Part shown: positions 1-6,478 of the stretch, one piece after another
Layout of the letters: every line of letters starts with the position of its first letter
Position numbering within the stretch: position 1 is the first letter of the stretch
Source: Ilumatobacteraceae bacterium
Lineage (GTDB): Bacteria; Actinomycetota; Acidimicrobiia; Acidimicrobiales; Ilumatobacteraceae
NCBI GenBank assembly: GCA_025464045.1
Contig: JAODBQ010000349.1
Coordinates: 1-9,237, forward strand
Direction: 5' to 3'
Length of the DNA stretch: 9,237 nt
Program-made: the position numbers and the translations under genes
Notes under the pieces: model-generated
Database searches by the model: none
The model's input: only the letters and a program-made list of their open reading frames with translations
What the model was told of the DNA's origin: nothing

Positions 1-323
1 ATGTCGTCGTGGATGTCACCCCACGAGTCGCTGTTCTTGTCCGCCTGGATGCGCAGCAGCTGCTTCTTGTAGTTCCACTCGTAGAGCGCCTTCGACTCGT
101 CGAGGCCCTCGTAGCACTGCAGGCGGATCAGTCGCGAGCCGGTGACCTCGGCGATGCTCTTCGCCAGCTGGGTCTTGCCGGTGCCTGCCGGACCCTCGAC
201 CAGCACCGGCTTGCCGAGGCGATCGGCGAGGAAGGCCACACCTGCGATGCCGTCGTCGGCAAGGTAGTTGGCTTCCTTCAACCCGTCGCGGACCTGCTGG
301 ACGCTCTCGAAACGTTCACCCAT
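1..323 (-). CDS. MoxR-family AAA+ ATPase, N-terminal part (cut by left window edge)
   Basis: The reading frame starts at the ATG at 323-321 on the minus strand and stays open to base 1, giving 107 residues of an incomplete protein. Seen directly: a short helical lead, the segment GKPVLVEGPAGTGKTQLAKS with a Walker A P-loop at about residues 44-51, then the region around CYEGLDESKALYEWNYKKQL at 70-89. This pattern is typical of MoxR/CoxD-type AAA+ ATPases, which usually have about 280-350 residues. Walker B, sensors and arginine finger lie outside the window. Members of this family act as ATP-driven chaperones, often with a von Willebrand factor A-domain partner encoded next to them; that partner is not visible here. 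The gene is divergent from the AAA+/TerB gene across 126 bases. No clear Shine-Dalgarno site precedes the ATG, but a TAGGGT element ends 7 bases upstream, so the mRNA may be leaderless. Family assignment is confident; substrate is unknown. Confidence 0.88.
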   Translation of the reverse strand, partial: MGERFESVQQVRDGLKEANYLADDGIAGVAFLADRLGKPVLVEGPAGTGKTQLAKSIAEVTGSRLIRLQCYEGLDESKALYEWNYKKQLLRIQADKNSDSWGDIHDD

Positions 324-330
324 GCAGCGC

Positions 331-361
331 ACCCTACTTTGCGACTTGACCAGGGGGTCAA
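331..361 (-). promoter_or_regulatory. Putative promoter of the moxR-like gene
   Basis: Read on the minus strand, TTGACC (361-356) is a -35-like hexamer and TAGGGT (336-331) a -10-like hexamer. The 19-base spacer is longer than the usual 17. The -10 element ends 7 bases before the ATG, so transcription could begin at or next to the start codon. The -35 hexamer forms one arm of the TTGACC/GGTCAA dyad. Prediction from sequence only. Confidence 0.45.
346..361. promoter_or_regulatory. Perfect dyad TTGACC-AGGG-GGTCAA (possible operator)
   Basis: Bases 346-351 (TTGACC) and 356-361 (GGTCAA) are perfect inverted repeats separated by four bases. The dyad lies in the 126-base gap between two divergent AAA+ ATPase genes and overlaps the likely -35 of the minus-strand gene. 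A dimeric regulator bound here could control that gene and possibly both. It could also be chance: six-base arms are short. No regulator gene is visible next to it. Confidence 0.3.
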
Positions 362-436
362 TTGAGTCGGACCTCTCGTCGCTTCGTTGCGCCGTCGACC
401 GAGCGGTCGTTCCGGACCCCGCGTGGGCGCCGTCGG

Positions 437-442
437 TAGTCT
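437..442 (+). promoter_or_regulatory. -10-like element TAGTCT before the AAA+/TerB gene
   Basis: TAGTCT at 437-442 is followed by exactly seven bases and then the ATG at 450. The same hexamer at the same distance precedes pspA. There is no Shine-Dalgarno sequence in between and no convincing -35 box at 17-18 bases upstream. The spacing fits transcription starting on the A of the ATG, which would give a leaderless mRNA. Confidence 0.5.
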
Positions 443-449
443 GCCGCCC

Positions 450-1877
450 ATGGCGCAGCACCCCCTCATCGAGGCCGTGGGGATGTTCATCGACTCGCTC
501 AGCGACGAGCTGTCCGTGCTCAGCGGGCGGCCGACGTCCACCTATCGCGGCGAGGTCACCATCGAGGCCGCGAACATCGTCGCCGGGGTGATCGCGGCCG
601 ACGGCCGGCTGACGTCCGACGAGGCCGAGGGCTACCTGAACGCGGTCGGCCAGCGCCTCGTCCCACCTCTGCTCGTCAGCTCGATGCAGCTGCGTGCCTC
701 GGGCATGCTCGCCGGACGTGACGCGTGGCTGGACACGCCGAGCGTGCTCTTCGATCTGCTGGTGCGCGCCGACGCCAAGGCGCACACGATGCGCAGCCAC
801 CGCTACTACGCCCTCGCGCTCGGTCTCGCCCACATGGCTGCGGCGCTCGACCTCGTGCCGTCGGCGAGCGAGATCGACGCCATCGACGCGTTCCGCACGA
901 TGCTGCTGCACCGGCTGGATGCGTCGGGCGTGCCCCGGCCGGGGCAGCCGGTCCCGAACGAGGACGTGGCGTACCACGTGCCTGGTCCACCGGAGCGTGC
1001 GACTGTCGGTTCCCGCGCCGCGGCGGCCGCCACTGTGCCGTCGATCGACGCGCCCGAGGTGCCGGCGCGACCATTGGTCGAGCTGCTCGCCGCGCTCGAC
1101 CAGCTCGTCGGACTGGCCGACGTGAAAGCCGAGGTGCGCCGGCTGACCAGCCTGCTGCAGGTCCAGCAGCTGCGCGCCGAGCGCGGGCTGCCGACGATGG
1201 AGACGAGCCACCACCTCGTGTTCACGGGGAACCCCGGCACCGGCAAGACCACGGTCGCCCGGCTGCTGTCGCAGATCTACCGCAGCGTGGGCGTCGTCGC
1301 GAAGGGTCAGCTGGTGGAGACCGACCGCTCGAAGCTGGTCGCCGGGTTCATCGGCCAGACGGCGCTGAAGACGAGCCAGGCGCTGGAGGCGGCGCTCGGT
1401 GGGATGCTGCTGATCGACGAGGCGTACGCGCTCGCCCGCGGCGGCGACAACGACTTCGGCCGGGAAGCAATCGACACCGTCGTCAAGTTCATGGAGGACC
1501 ACCGCGACGACATCGCGATCGTCGCCGCCGGCTACCCGGCCGAGATGGCCACGTTCATCGACGCCAACCCGGGGCTGAAGAGCCGGTTCACCCGCACCAT
1601 CGAGTTCCCCGACTACACCGACGTCGAGCTCGTCTCGATCTTCCTGTCGCTCGGCGCGCGCAACCAGTACGAGTGCTCGGACGACGCGCTCGCCGCGTTG
1701 CGCGTCGTGGTCGCGGCCGAGCCGCGCACCCGCGGCTTCGGCAACGCGCGCTTCGTGCGCAACCTGTTCGAGGCGGCCGTCGCCCACCAGGCGATGCGCG
1801 TCGCCCCGCTCTCCGATCCCAGCAACGAGCAACTGACCACCTTCACCGCCGCCGACATCGCTGCCGTCGACGTCTGA
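450..1877 (+). CDS. CbxX/SpoVK-type AAA+ ATPase with TerB-like N-terminal region
   Basis: The protein has 475 residues from the ATG at 450, chosen because the family-like sequence begins there and a -10-like TAGTCT sits 7 bases upstream; an in-frame TTG at 387 is less likely. Residues about 30-155 look TerB-like: helical, with an AADGRLTSDEAEGY segment at 49-62 and a second acidic helix pair ending near LDLVPSASEIDAI at 133-145. Residues 160-205 form a Pro/Ala-rich linker. Residues about 207-475 are the AAA+ module: Walker A GNPGTGKTT at 260-268, pore-loop region GFIGQT at 299-304, Walker B LLIDEA at 320-325, sensor 1 near AAGY at 359-362, a likely arginine finger in SRF (378-380), and GNARFVRN at 431-438 near sensor 2. 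This module is shared by CbbX (Rubisco activase), SpoVK and EccA. No Rubisco or type VII secretion genes are nearby, so those roles are not supported. It probably leads an operon with the next two genes. The substrate is unknown; an envelope-related role is inferred from its neighbours. Confidence 0.9.
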   Translation: MAQHPLIEAVGMFIDSLSDELSVLSGRPTSTYRGEVTIEAANIVAGVIAADGRLTSDEAEGYLNAVGQRLVPPLLVSSMQLRASGMLAGRDAWLDTPSVLFDLLVRADAKAHTMRSHRYYALALGLAHMAAALDLVPSASEIDAIDAFRTMLLHRLDASGVPRPGQPVPNEDVAYHVPGPPERATVGSRAAAAATVPSIDAPEVPARPLVELLAALDQLVGLADVKAEVRRLTSLLQVQQLRAERGLPTMETSHHLVFTGNPGTGKTTVARLLSQIYRSVGVVAKGQLVETDRSKLVAGFIGQTALKTSQALEAALGGMLLIDEAYALARGGDNDFGREAIDTVVKFMEDHRDDIAIVAAGYPAEMATFIDANPGLKSRFTRTIEFPDYTDVELVSIFLSLGARNQYECSDDALAALRVVVAAEPRTRGFGNARFVRNLFEAAVAHQAMRVAPLSDPSNEQLTTFTAADIAAVDV

Positions 1878-1945
1878 TCCGCGGGGCCGCCGCGGGCTCG
1901 CGTCCTCGATGTCGCGGCGCGCCGCGGAGGGGAGGCGGCGAGGCG
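1878..1945 (+). other. 68-base intra-operon gap with two GC-rich hairpins
   Basis: The gap between the AAA+/TerB stop and the membrane-protein start holds two potential stem-loops. The first is CCGCGG-GGCCG-CCGCGG at 1879-1895. The second is the perfect 14-base palindrome CGCGGCGCGCCGCG at 1913-1926, whose last base is the first base of the Shine-Dalgarno sequence. Neither has a downstream T-run, so they are not classical terminators. They may slow ribosome loading, protect or cleave the mRNA, or simply reflect high GC. Confidence 0.35.
1926..1935 (+). promoter_or_regulatory. Strong Shine-Dalgarno GGAGGGGAGG
   Basis: GGAGGGGAGG lies 10 bases upstream of the ATG at 1946 and contains two GGAGG/GGGAGG matches to the anti-Shine-Dalgarno sequence. 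It supports the ATG at 1946 as the start of the membrane-protein gene. It contrasts with the unit-leading genes of this window, which lack such a site. Confidence 0.7.
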
Positions 1946-2653
1946 ATGGAGCGGTTGAGTAGCGTCGCCGCGGTGACCGTGGTCCTGCTCATCGTCCTGG
2001 CACTGCTGATCGCGGGGATCGGCACCGGGCTCTCCGTTGCCCGCCGGCGGGCGATCGGCGGCACGCCGAAGCCGGTGCACATCGACGCGTTCACGATCGG
2101 TGAGCCGTGGCGCCGGCACGTGTCGGCAGCGCAGTCGACCCAGCGGCGCTTCACCGCGATCGTCGCCACCGTGCAGGCAGGCCCGCTGCGCGATCGCCTG
2201 ACCGCGATCGGCCGCCAGGTCCAACGGGGTGTCGAGGAGGGCTGGCTGATCGCCAAGCGCGGCGACGAGGTCGACAACGCGTTGCAACGGATCGACACCT
2301 CGTCGATCCGCGCCCAGCTGGCGCGGGCGACCGACGACGACGCGAAGGCGTCGCTGCAGAACCAGCTCGACGCGGGCGCGCGGATCCGGGCGATCCGCGA
2401 CGACACCGACCAGCGCCTGCGCACGTTGAACTCCCGGCTCGACCAGCTGGTCGCGCAGGCGGCGGAGGTCAGCCTCGGCAGCGACGCCACCGGCGAGCTC
2501 GGCACGGGCGTCGACGACGTGATCACCGAGCTGGAGGCGTTGCGCCTGGCGATCAACGACGTCAACGCGGTCGCCGGCGATCCCAGCACGGACGGTCCCG
2601 GGGTCGACCGCGACGGAACCGACGGCACCGGCACGACCTCGCCGTCCACGTGA
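1946..2653 (+). CDS. Membrane-anchored helical protein of unknown function
   Basis: This 235-residue protein is not recognised with certainty. Residues 6-31 form one strong hydrophobic helix (VVLLIVLALLIAG and following), with VARRR directly after it at 31-35, so the positive-inside rule places the long C-terminal part in the cytoplasm. Residues about 60-210 are charged and helical, with QVQRGVEEGWLIAKRGDEVD at 91-110 and a GTGVDDVITELEALRLAI segment at 187-204, suggesting a coiled coil or helical bundle. The last 25 residues are rich in Asp, Gly, Thr and Ser and are probably disordered. A strong Shine-Dalgarno sequence precedes the start. The stop codon overlaps the GTG of murJ, so the two are likely translationally coupled. 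Its position between an AAA+ ATPase gene and murJ, close to pspA, suggests an envelope role. By analogy it might be a membrane partner of PspA, as PspM is in mycobacteria, but I see no clear sequence proof. Confidence 0.8.
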   Translation: MERLSSVAAVTVVLLIVLALLIAGIGTGLSVARRRAIGGTPKPVHIDAFTIGEPWRRHVSAAQSTQRRFTAIVATVQAGPLRDRLTAIGRQVQRGVEEGWLIAKRGDEVDNALQRIDTSSIRAQLARATDDDAKASLQNQLDAGARIRAIRDDTDQRLRTLNSRLDQLVAQAAEVSLGSDATGELGTGVDDVITELEALRLAINDVNAVAGDPSTDGPGVDRDGTDGTGTTSPST

Positions 2654-4323
2654 GCAACGAGCCCGAGAACACGCTGCCGGCCACCACGTTGCCGGTCAGC
2701 GACCTGCTCACGCGGGTGGCGGATCGGCCACCGACCTCGAGGGCTGCGGCACCCCGGTCGGGGATGCTGCGCAACAACGCGGTGGTGGCGGTCGGCACCG
2801 CGATGTCCCGCTTGACCGGGCTGATCCGCGTCTACGCGTTCGCACGCTTCGTCGGGCAGGCCGCGATCGCCGACGCGTACAACAGCGCCAACGGCTCGCC
2901 GAACGCGATCTACGAGCTGCTCCTCGGCGGGGTGCTGTCCGCGTCGCTGATCCCGATGTTCACCAAGCAGGCGGAGGACGAGGACGAAGAAGCGACGTCG
3001 GCCGTGTTCACCGTCGCGATGATCGTGGTGACCGCGCTGACCATCGTCGCCGTCGTTGCCGCGCCGCTCGTGTTCCGGCTGTTCTCCGTGCACGTCGATG
3101 CCGCGGCCGACGCCGACATCTATCGCGCTGCGGGCACCGCGCTGACCCGGATCTTCCTCATCCAGATCTTCTTCTACGGGCTCGCTGCGCTGGCGACGTC
3201 GCTGCTCAACGCGCATCGCCGGTTCTTCGCCGCGGCATGGACGCCGGTGCTCGCCAACATCGTCATCATCGTCGGACTCGCGCTCGTTCCCCACGTCGTC
3301 GACGGCAAGCCGACGGTCGGCGAGATCCTCAGCGACAGTCGCCTGAAGTGGACGCTCGCCGCCGGCGCCACCGTCGGCATCGCCGTGATGGCGCTGGCGC
3401 TGCTCCCGGCGATCAAGGCAGCGGGGATCCGGCTGCGGTTCAGGCCGGACTTCCACCATCCCGCGATCCGCCAGCTGACGAAGCTGTCCACGTGGACGCT
3501 CGGGTACGTCGTGTTCAACCAGATCGCCGCGATCACGATGATCAACCTCGCCGGTCCGGGCAGCGGCCATCCGGACGCCTACTCCAAGGCGTACATCCTG
3601 TTCGTGCTGCCCCACGGTCTGCTGGCGATGTCGATCGCGACGACGTTCGAGCCGGAGATGGCGCGCAACGTCAAACGCGGCAGCCGCGACGGCTTGATCG
3701 ACGTCACCTCGCTCGGCATCCGCCTCGTCGCGCTGCTCACGTTCCCGGCCGGCCTGCTGATGTTCACGCTGCGCCGGCCGATCGTCGGCTTCGCGCTGCA
3801 GCACGGCAACTTCACCGCGGCCAACGCGCTGGACACCAGCCGCGCCCTCGGCGGGTTCGCGCTGGGCCTGGTCGGGTTCTCCGTGTACCTGTTCACCCTG
3901 CGCGCGTTCTACGCGCACGGCGACGCGCGGACGCCGTTCGTCATCAACCTCGTCGAGAACGCGATCAACATCGTCCTCGGGATTGCGCTGCACGAGCGGT
4001 TCGGCGTCCTCGGCCTCGGCCTGTCGTTCGCCATCGCCTACCTGGTCTGCGCAGTGTGGGCGCTGCAGGTGCTCGGCTACAAGGTGCCGGGCTTCCCGGT
4101 CGCCGAGGTCCTCCGGGCGCTGGCGCGGATGGGGCTCGCCTCACTCGTGATGGCCGAGGTGGTGTGGGTGGTGGCACGTGGGGTCGGCGCGAACTCCGGG
4201 TGGGAGGCGCTCGCCCGGATCGTCGTGTCGGCGGTGATCGGCATCGCGGTGTACATCGGCACGCTGATCGTCCTGCGCAGCGCCGAGCTCGACCAGCTGC
4301 GCCGCCGCTTCCGTCGCGCGTGA
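2650..4323 (+). CDS. murJ: Lipid II flippase MurJ (MviN family)
   Basis: MurJ moves the peptidoglycan precursor lipid II from the inner to the outer leaflet of the cytoplasmic membrane. The protein has 557 residues from the GTG at 2650, which overlaps the preceding stop as GTGA; this coupling is why I chose it. An ATG at 2764 (residue 39) would remove a polar, Pro-rich cytoplasmic tail and start at MLRNNAVVAVGTAMSRLTGL, just before the first membrane helix. Family landmarks are SRLTGLIR at 53-60 (both arginines conserved), ADAYNSANGSPN at 74-85, and the GALSAALIP-like GVLSASLIPMF at 94-104. Further landmarks are LLNAHRRFFAAAWTPVLANI at 185-204 and LPHGLLAMSIATTFEPEMAR at 320-339. Many hydrophobic helices follow, consistent with the usual 14. 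The positions of E. coli R52 and R270 are not arginine here (IYELLL and AYILFVL instead), as in my recollection of the mycobacterial protein. The C-terminus is Arg-rich. Identification is firm. Confidence 0.93.
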   Translation: MSNEPENTLPATTLPVSDLLTRVADRPPTSRAAAPRSGMLRNNAVVAVGTAMSRLTGLIRVYAFARFVGQAAIADAYNSANGSPNAIYELLLGGVLSASLIPMFTKQAEDEDEEATSAVFTVAMIVVTALTIVAVVAAPLVFRLFSVHVDAAADADIYRAAGTALTRIFLIQIFFYGLAALATSLLNAHRRFFAAAWTPVLANIVIIVGLALVPHVVDGKPTVGEILSDSRLKWTLAAGATVGIAVMALALLPAIKAAGIRLRFRPDFHHPAIRQLTKLSTWTLGYVVFNQIAAITMINLAGPGSGHPDAYSKAYILFVLPHGLLAMSIATTFEPEMARNVKRGSRDGLIDVTSLGIRLVALLTFPAGLLMFTLRRPIVGFALQHGNFTAANALDTSRALGGFALGLVGFSVYLFTLRAFYAHGDARTPFVINLVENAINIVLGIALHERFGVLGLGLSFAIAYLVCAVWALQVLGYKVPGFPVAEVLRALARMGLASLVMAEVVWVVARGVGANSGWEALARIVVSAVIGIAVYIGTLIVLRSAELDQLRRRFRRA

Positions 4324-4432
4324 GCGGCAAGGCGCGGCACGGGGAAACGCGGTCGCCGCGGGCGCACCCAGCCCGACGATCGAACGGGTGAGGCGGCGCC
4401 CGGTTCCGAGCATCGAAAGTAGTCTCTCTCCC
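4324..4432 (+). other. murJ-pspA intergenic region (109 bases)
   Basis: No gene is visible. Two weak potential hairpins occur: CGCGGC (4333-4338) with GCCGCG (4355-4360), and an imperfect GAACGGG/CCCGGTTC pair at 4382-4406. The second would overlap the place expected for the pspA -35 box. Neither has a T-run, so no intrinsic terminator for the murJ operon can be claimed; read-through into pspA is possible. Confidence 0.35.
4420..4425 (+). promoter_or_regulatory. -10-like element TAGTCT before pspA
   Basis: TAGTCT at 4420-4425 is followed by seven pyrimidines (CTCTCCC) and the ATG at 4433. Hexamer and spacing are identical to those before the AAA+/TerB gene. There is no Shine-Dalgarno sequence, so a leaderless pspA transcript is likely. 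No clear housekeeping -35 is seen; a GGTTCC sequence at 4402-4407 is only 12 bases upstream of the hexamer. Confidence 0.5.
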
Positions 4433-5266
4433 ATGTTCAAGACGATGAAGAAGTGGTGGAAGTACTGGGGCGCCAAGTTCAACCGCAACTTCGATCAGCG
4501 TGCCGACCCGGCGGTCCAGCTCGAGCAGGCGCTCGCCGAGGCGCAGCAGCAGCACCGGCGGCTGAAGGAGCAGGCGGCCAACGTCATCGCCAACCAGAAG
4601 CAGTCGGAGCTGCGGCTCAACGCCAAGCTCGCCGAGCTGACCAAGCTGAACGGCAACGCCCGCCAGGCGCTGGTGATGGCCTCGGACGCAGGCAAGGCCG
4701 GCGACACCGCCAAGTCGACGCAGTACAACTCGGCCGCCGAGACGATCGCCAACCAGCTCATCCAGGTCGAGCGCGACGTCGAGGGCCTGAAGCAGATGGT
4801 CCTCGATGCCACCAACGCGTCAGACCAGGCGAAGGCCGCCGTGCAGCAGAACAGCCGGATCCTCTCCCAGAAGCTGGCGGAGAAGAACAAGCTCCTGTCC
4901 CAGCTCGACCAGGCGAAGATGCAGGAAGAGCTGAACAGTGCGATGGGCCAGCTGAACGAGACCGTTGGCGACGACGTGCCCACGCTCAGCGAGGTGCAGC
5001 AGAAGATCGAGGCCCGCTACGCCAAGGCCAAGGCCACCAGCGAGCTGAACGAGGGATCGGTGCAGAGCAGCATCCTCGAGGTCGAGCAAGCCACGTCGAA
5101 CATCGAGGCGCAGAGCCGGCTGAGCCAGCTGCGCGCCGAGCTCGGCCTCGACGCCGGTGCCCCCGCGGTCGCTGCCGGCTCCACCGGGGCCATCGGCGCC
5201 TCGCCGGCCAGCCCGAGCAGCGATGCCGTGACCACCGACCAGCCCGCCGCCCAACCCGCCGAGTAA
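4433..5266 (+). CDS. pspA: PspA/IM30 family envelope-stress protein
   Basis: PspA is a peripheral inner-membrane protein that assembles into ESCRT-III-like oligomers and protects or reshapes damaged membranes. The protein has 277 residues from the ATG at 4433, close to the roughly 270 of mycobacterial PspA. Residues 1-20 form the amphipathic, Lys/Trp-rich membrane-binding helix (MFKTMKKWWKYWGAKFNRNF). Residues 24-235 are the long helical hairpin, with ADPAVQLEQALAEAQ at 24-38, the NAAE-like NSAAETIANQL at 99-109 and KNKLLSQLDQAKMQEEL at 150-166. A conserved ARYAKAKATSELNEGSVQ region and SRLSQLRAELG follow. From memory, these match the mycobacterial protein segment by segment. The last 35-40 residues are Ala/Pro/Ser-rich and probably disordered. 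An upstream in-frame ATG-less extension is ignored. The gene is monocistronic in appearance: it has its own promoter-like element, and proB converges on it. No clgR, pspM or pspN homologue is recognised next to it. Confidence 0.95.
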   Translation: MFKTMKKWWKYWGAKFNRNFDQRADPAVQLEQALAEAQQQHRRLKEQAANVIANQKQSELRLNAKLAELTKLNGNARQALVMASDAGKAGDTAKSTQYNSAAETIANQLIQVERDVEGLKQMVLDATNASDQAKAAVQQNSRILSQKLAEKNKLLSQLDQAKMQEELNSAMGQLNETVGDDVPTLSEVQQKIEARYAKAKATSELNEGSVQSSILEVEQATSNIEAQSRLSQLRAELGLDAGAPAVAAGSTGAIGASPASPSSDAVTTDQPAAQPAE

Positions 5267-5392
5267 CCGCTCCACACGCACACGCCCCTCCTCCCGGCGA
5301 ACCGGTCATCGCCGGACGGAGCCGAGCTCGGTCGAGCGATGAACAGAACCTGCATCACCGATGGGTGCACCACTTCCTGAGGCGAGAACGGG
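5267..5392. other. Convergent pspA/proB intergenic region (126 bases)
   Basis: No gene is visible. The region holds the stem-loop annotated at 5294-5315 and the perfect palindrome CCGAGCTCGG at 5322-5331. It does not contain proA or any part of it. Confidence 0.5.
5294..5315. terminator. Stem-loop between convergent genes, possible bidirectional terminator
   Basis: CCGGCGA at 5294-5300 pairs perfectly with TCGCCGG at 5309-5315 around an 8-base loop. It lies 28 bases after the pspA stop and about 78 bases after the proB stop on the other strand. No T-run follows on either strand, so it is not a canonical intrinsic terminator. GC-rich actinobacteria often use such U-poor hairpins, which is the only reason to propose the function. 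Confidence 0.35.
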
Positions 5393-6478
5393 TCACACGA
5401 GCACGACGAGGTCGTCGCGGTGGATGACCTCGTGGACGACGTCGCTCGGGAGCTCGGTGGTGCGCTTGCCGGCCACCTGGCGGATGACGCCGGCGTCGTT
5501 GAGCGCCATGCCGCGAGCGACGGTGACCCCGGCCGAGTCGCGGACGTCGATCACGTCGCCCTCGGCGAAGTCGCCACTGACCCCGGTGACCCCCGCCGGC
5601 AGCAACGAGCGTCCGCGCTCGACGAGCGCGCGACTCGCGCCGTCGTCGACGAGCACGGCACCTTCGACGTGGCTGGCGAACGCGATCCACAGCTTGCGCG
5701 CCGACAGCCGGCGGGAGCTCGGTTGGAACGTCGTCCCGACCCGACGCCCCGCGACGGCGTCGACCAGGACCGATGGACGGGTGGCCGCGGCGATCGTGGC
5801 GCGCACCCCCGACCACGACGCCATCCGCGCCGCCGACAGCTTGGAGACCATCCCGCCGCTCCCCCGCGTGCTACCCGGGGTGCCGGCGTTGACCTCGAGC
5901 AGCGGGTCGCCGGCCTGGACCTCGTCGATCAACGTCGCCGTCGGATCGAACCGCGGATCCGCGGTGTACAGGCCGGCCATGTCGGTGAGCAGCACGAGCA
6001 GCTCGGCGTTGACGTTGTGGGCGACGAGCGCGGCGATCCGGTCGTTGTCGCCGAAGCGGATCTCGTGACTGGCGATCGCGTCGTTCTCGTTGACGATCGG
6101 GACGCACCCGAGCTCGAGCAGACGGGTGAGCGTGCTGCGCGCGTGGAGGTACTGGCGACGATCGACGAAGTCGTTGGGAACGAGGAGCACCTGCGCGGCC
6201 ACCAGCCCGTGCGCGTCGAGCGCCCGGTTGTACTGCTCCATCAACCGGCTCTGCCCCGCTGCGGCGAGGGCCTGCAGCGTGGCGGTGTCGCCCGGGCGGG
6301 CGGCCAGTCCGAGCGCGGCGACGCCGGCGGCGACCGCGCCGGAGGTGACGAGCACGACCTCGTGGCCGTCCCGGCGCAGCTCGGCGATCTGCGCGCAGAC
6401 GCCGGCGATGACCGTGGCATCGATCACGCCGAGCTCGTCGGTGAGCGACGACGTGCCGATCTTGACGACGAGGCGCAC
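5393..6478 (-). CDS. proB: Glutamate 5-kinase ProB (with PUA domain)
   Basis: ProB phosphorylates L-glutamate to gamma-glutamyl phosphate, the first step of proline synthesis, and is usually feedback-inhibited by proline. The protein has 361 residues, close to the 367 of E. coli ProB. The start is the GTG at 6478-6476, which shares one base with the obg stop (TAGTG) and has GGGAGG four bases upstream. The amino-acid kinase domain covers about 1-250: VVKIGTSSL at 4-12, VTSGAVAAG at 44-52, the substrate loop IVNENDAIASHEIRFGDNDR at 128-147, TDMAGLYTADPR at 165-176, and the GSGGMVSKL nucleotide-binding stretch at 206-214. The C-terminal PUA domain covers about 268-361, with LVERGRSLLPAGVTGVSGDF at 285-304. 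All landmark residues appear intact. It is the second gene of an obg-proB unit. The usual partner proA is not downstream; pspA converges there instead. Identification is firm. Confidence 0.96.
   Translation of the reverse strand: MRLVVKIGTSSLTDELGVIDATVIAGVCAQIAELRRDGHEVVLVTSGAVAAGVAALGLAARPGDTATLQALAAAGQSRLMEQYNRALDAHGLVAAQVLLVPNDFVDRRQYLHARSTLTRLLELGCVPIVNENDAIASHEIRFGDNDRIAALVAHNVNAELLVLLTDMAGLYTADPRFDPTATLIDEVQAGDPLLEVNAGTPGSTRGSGGMVSKLSAARMASWSGVRATIAAATRPSVLVDAVAGRRVGTTFQPSSRRLSARKLWIAFASHVEGAVLVDDGASRALVERGRSLLPAGVTGVSGDFAEGDVIDVRDSAGVTVARGMALNDAGVIRQVAGKRTTELPSDVVHEVIHRDDLVVLV

Noticed and set aside
9..365. 118-codon plus-strand frame at the left edge
   Set aside because: It is antisense to the MoxR-type P-loop gene, which has clear family motifs; the plus-strand product has none.
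387..449. TTG start at 387 for the AAA+/TerB gene
   Set aside because: It would add 21 Arg/Gly/Ser-rich residues with no ribosome site. The ATG at 450 has the same TAGTCT+7 arrangement as pspA.
450..1877. CbbX (Rubisco activase) or EccA (type VII secretion) as a specific name
   Set aside because: The AAA+ module is shared, but no Rubisco or ESX genes are visible and the N-terminal region is not a TPR array. Only the family can be supported.
1843..3993. 716-codon open frame on the minus strand
   Set aside because: It is antisense to the end of the AAA+ gene, the membrane-protein gene and murJ, and its product is Arg/Asp/Gln-rich low-complexity sequence. This is the usual shadow of GC-rich codon bias, not a gene.
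4324..4432. ClgR or other regulator box upstream of pspA
   Set aside because: Mycobacterial pspA is under ClgR control, but I could not identify a convincing binding-site match here by eye.
5322..5331. Palindrome CCGAGCTCGG as a regulatory site
   Set aside because: A 10-base GC-rich palindrome with no loop, lying between two convergent gene ends, gives no reason to expect an operator; chance is the simpler view.
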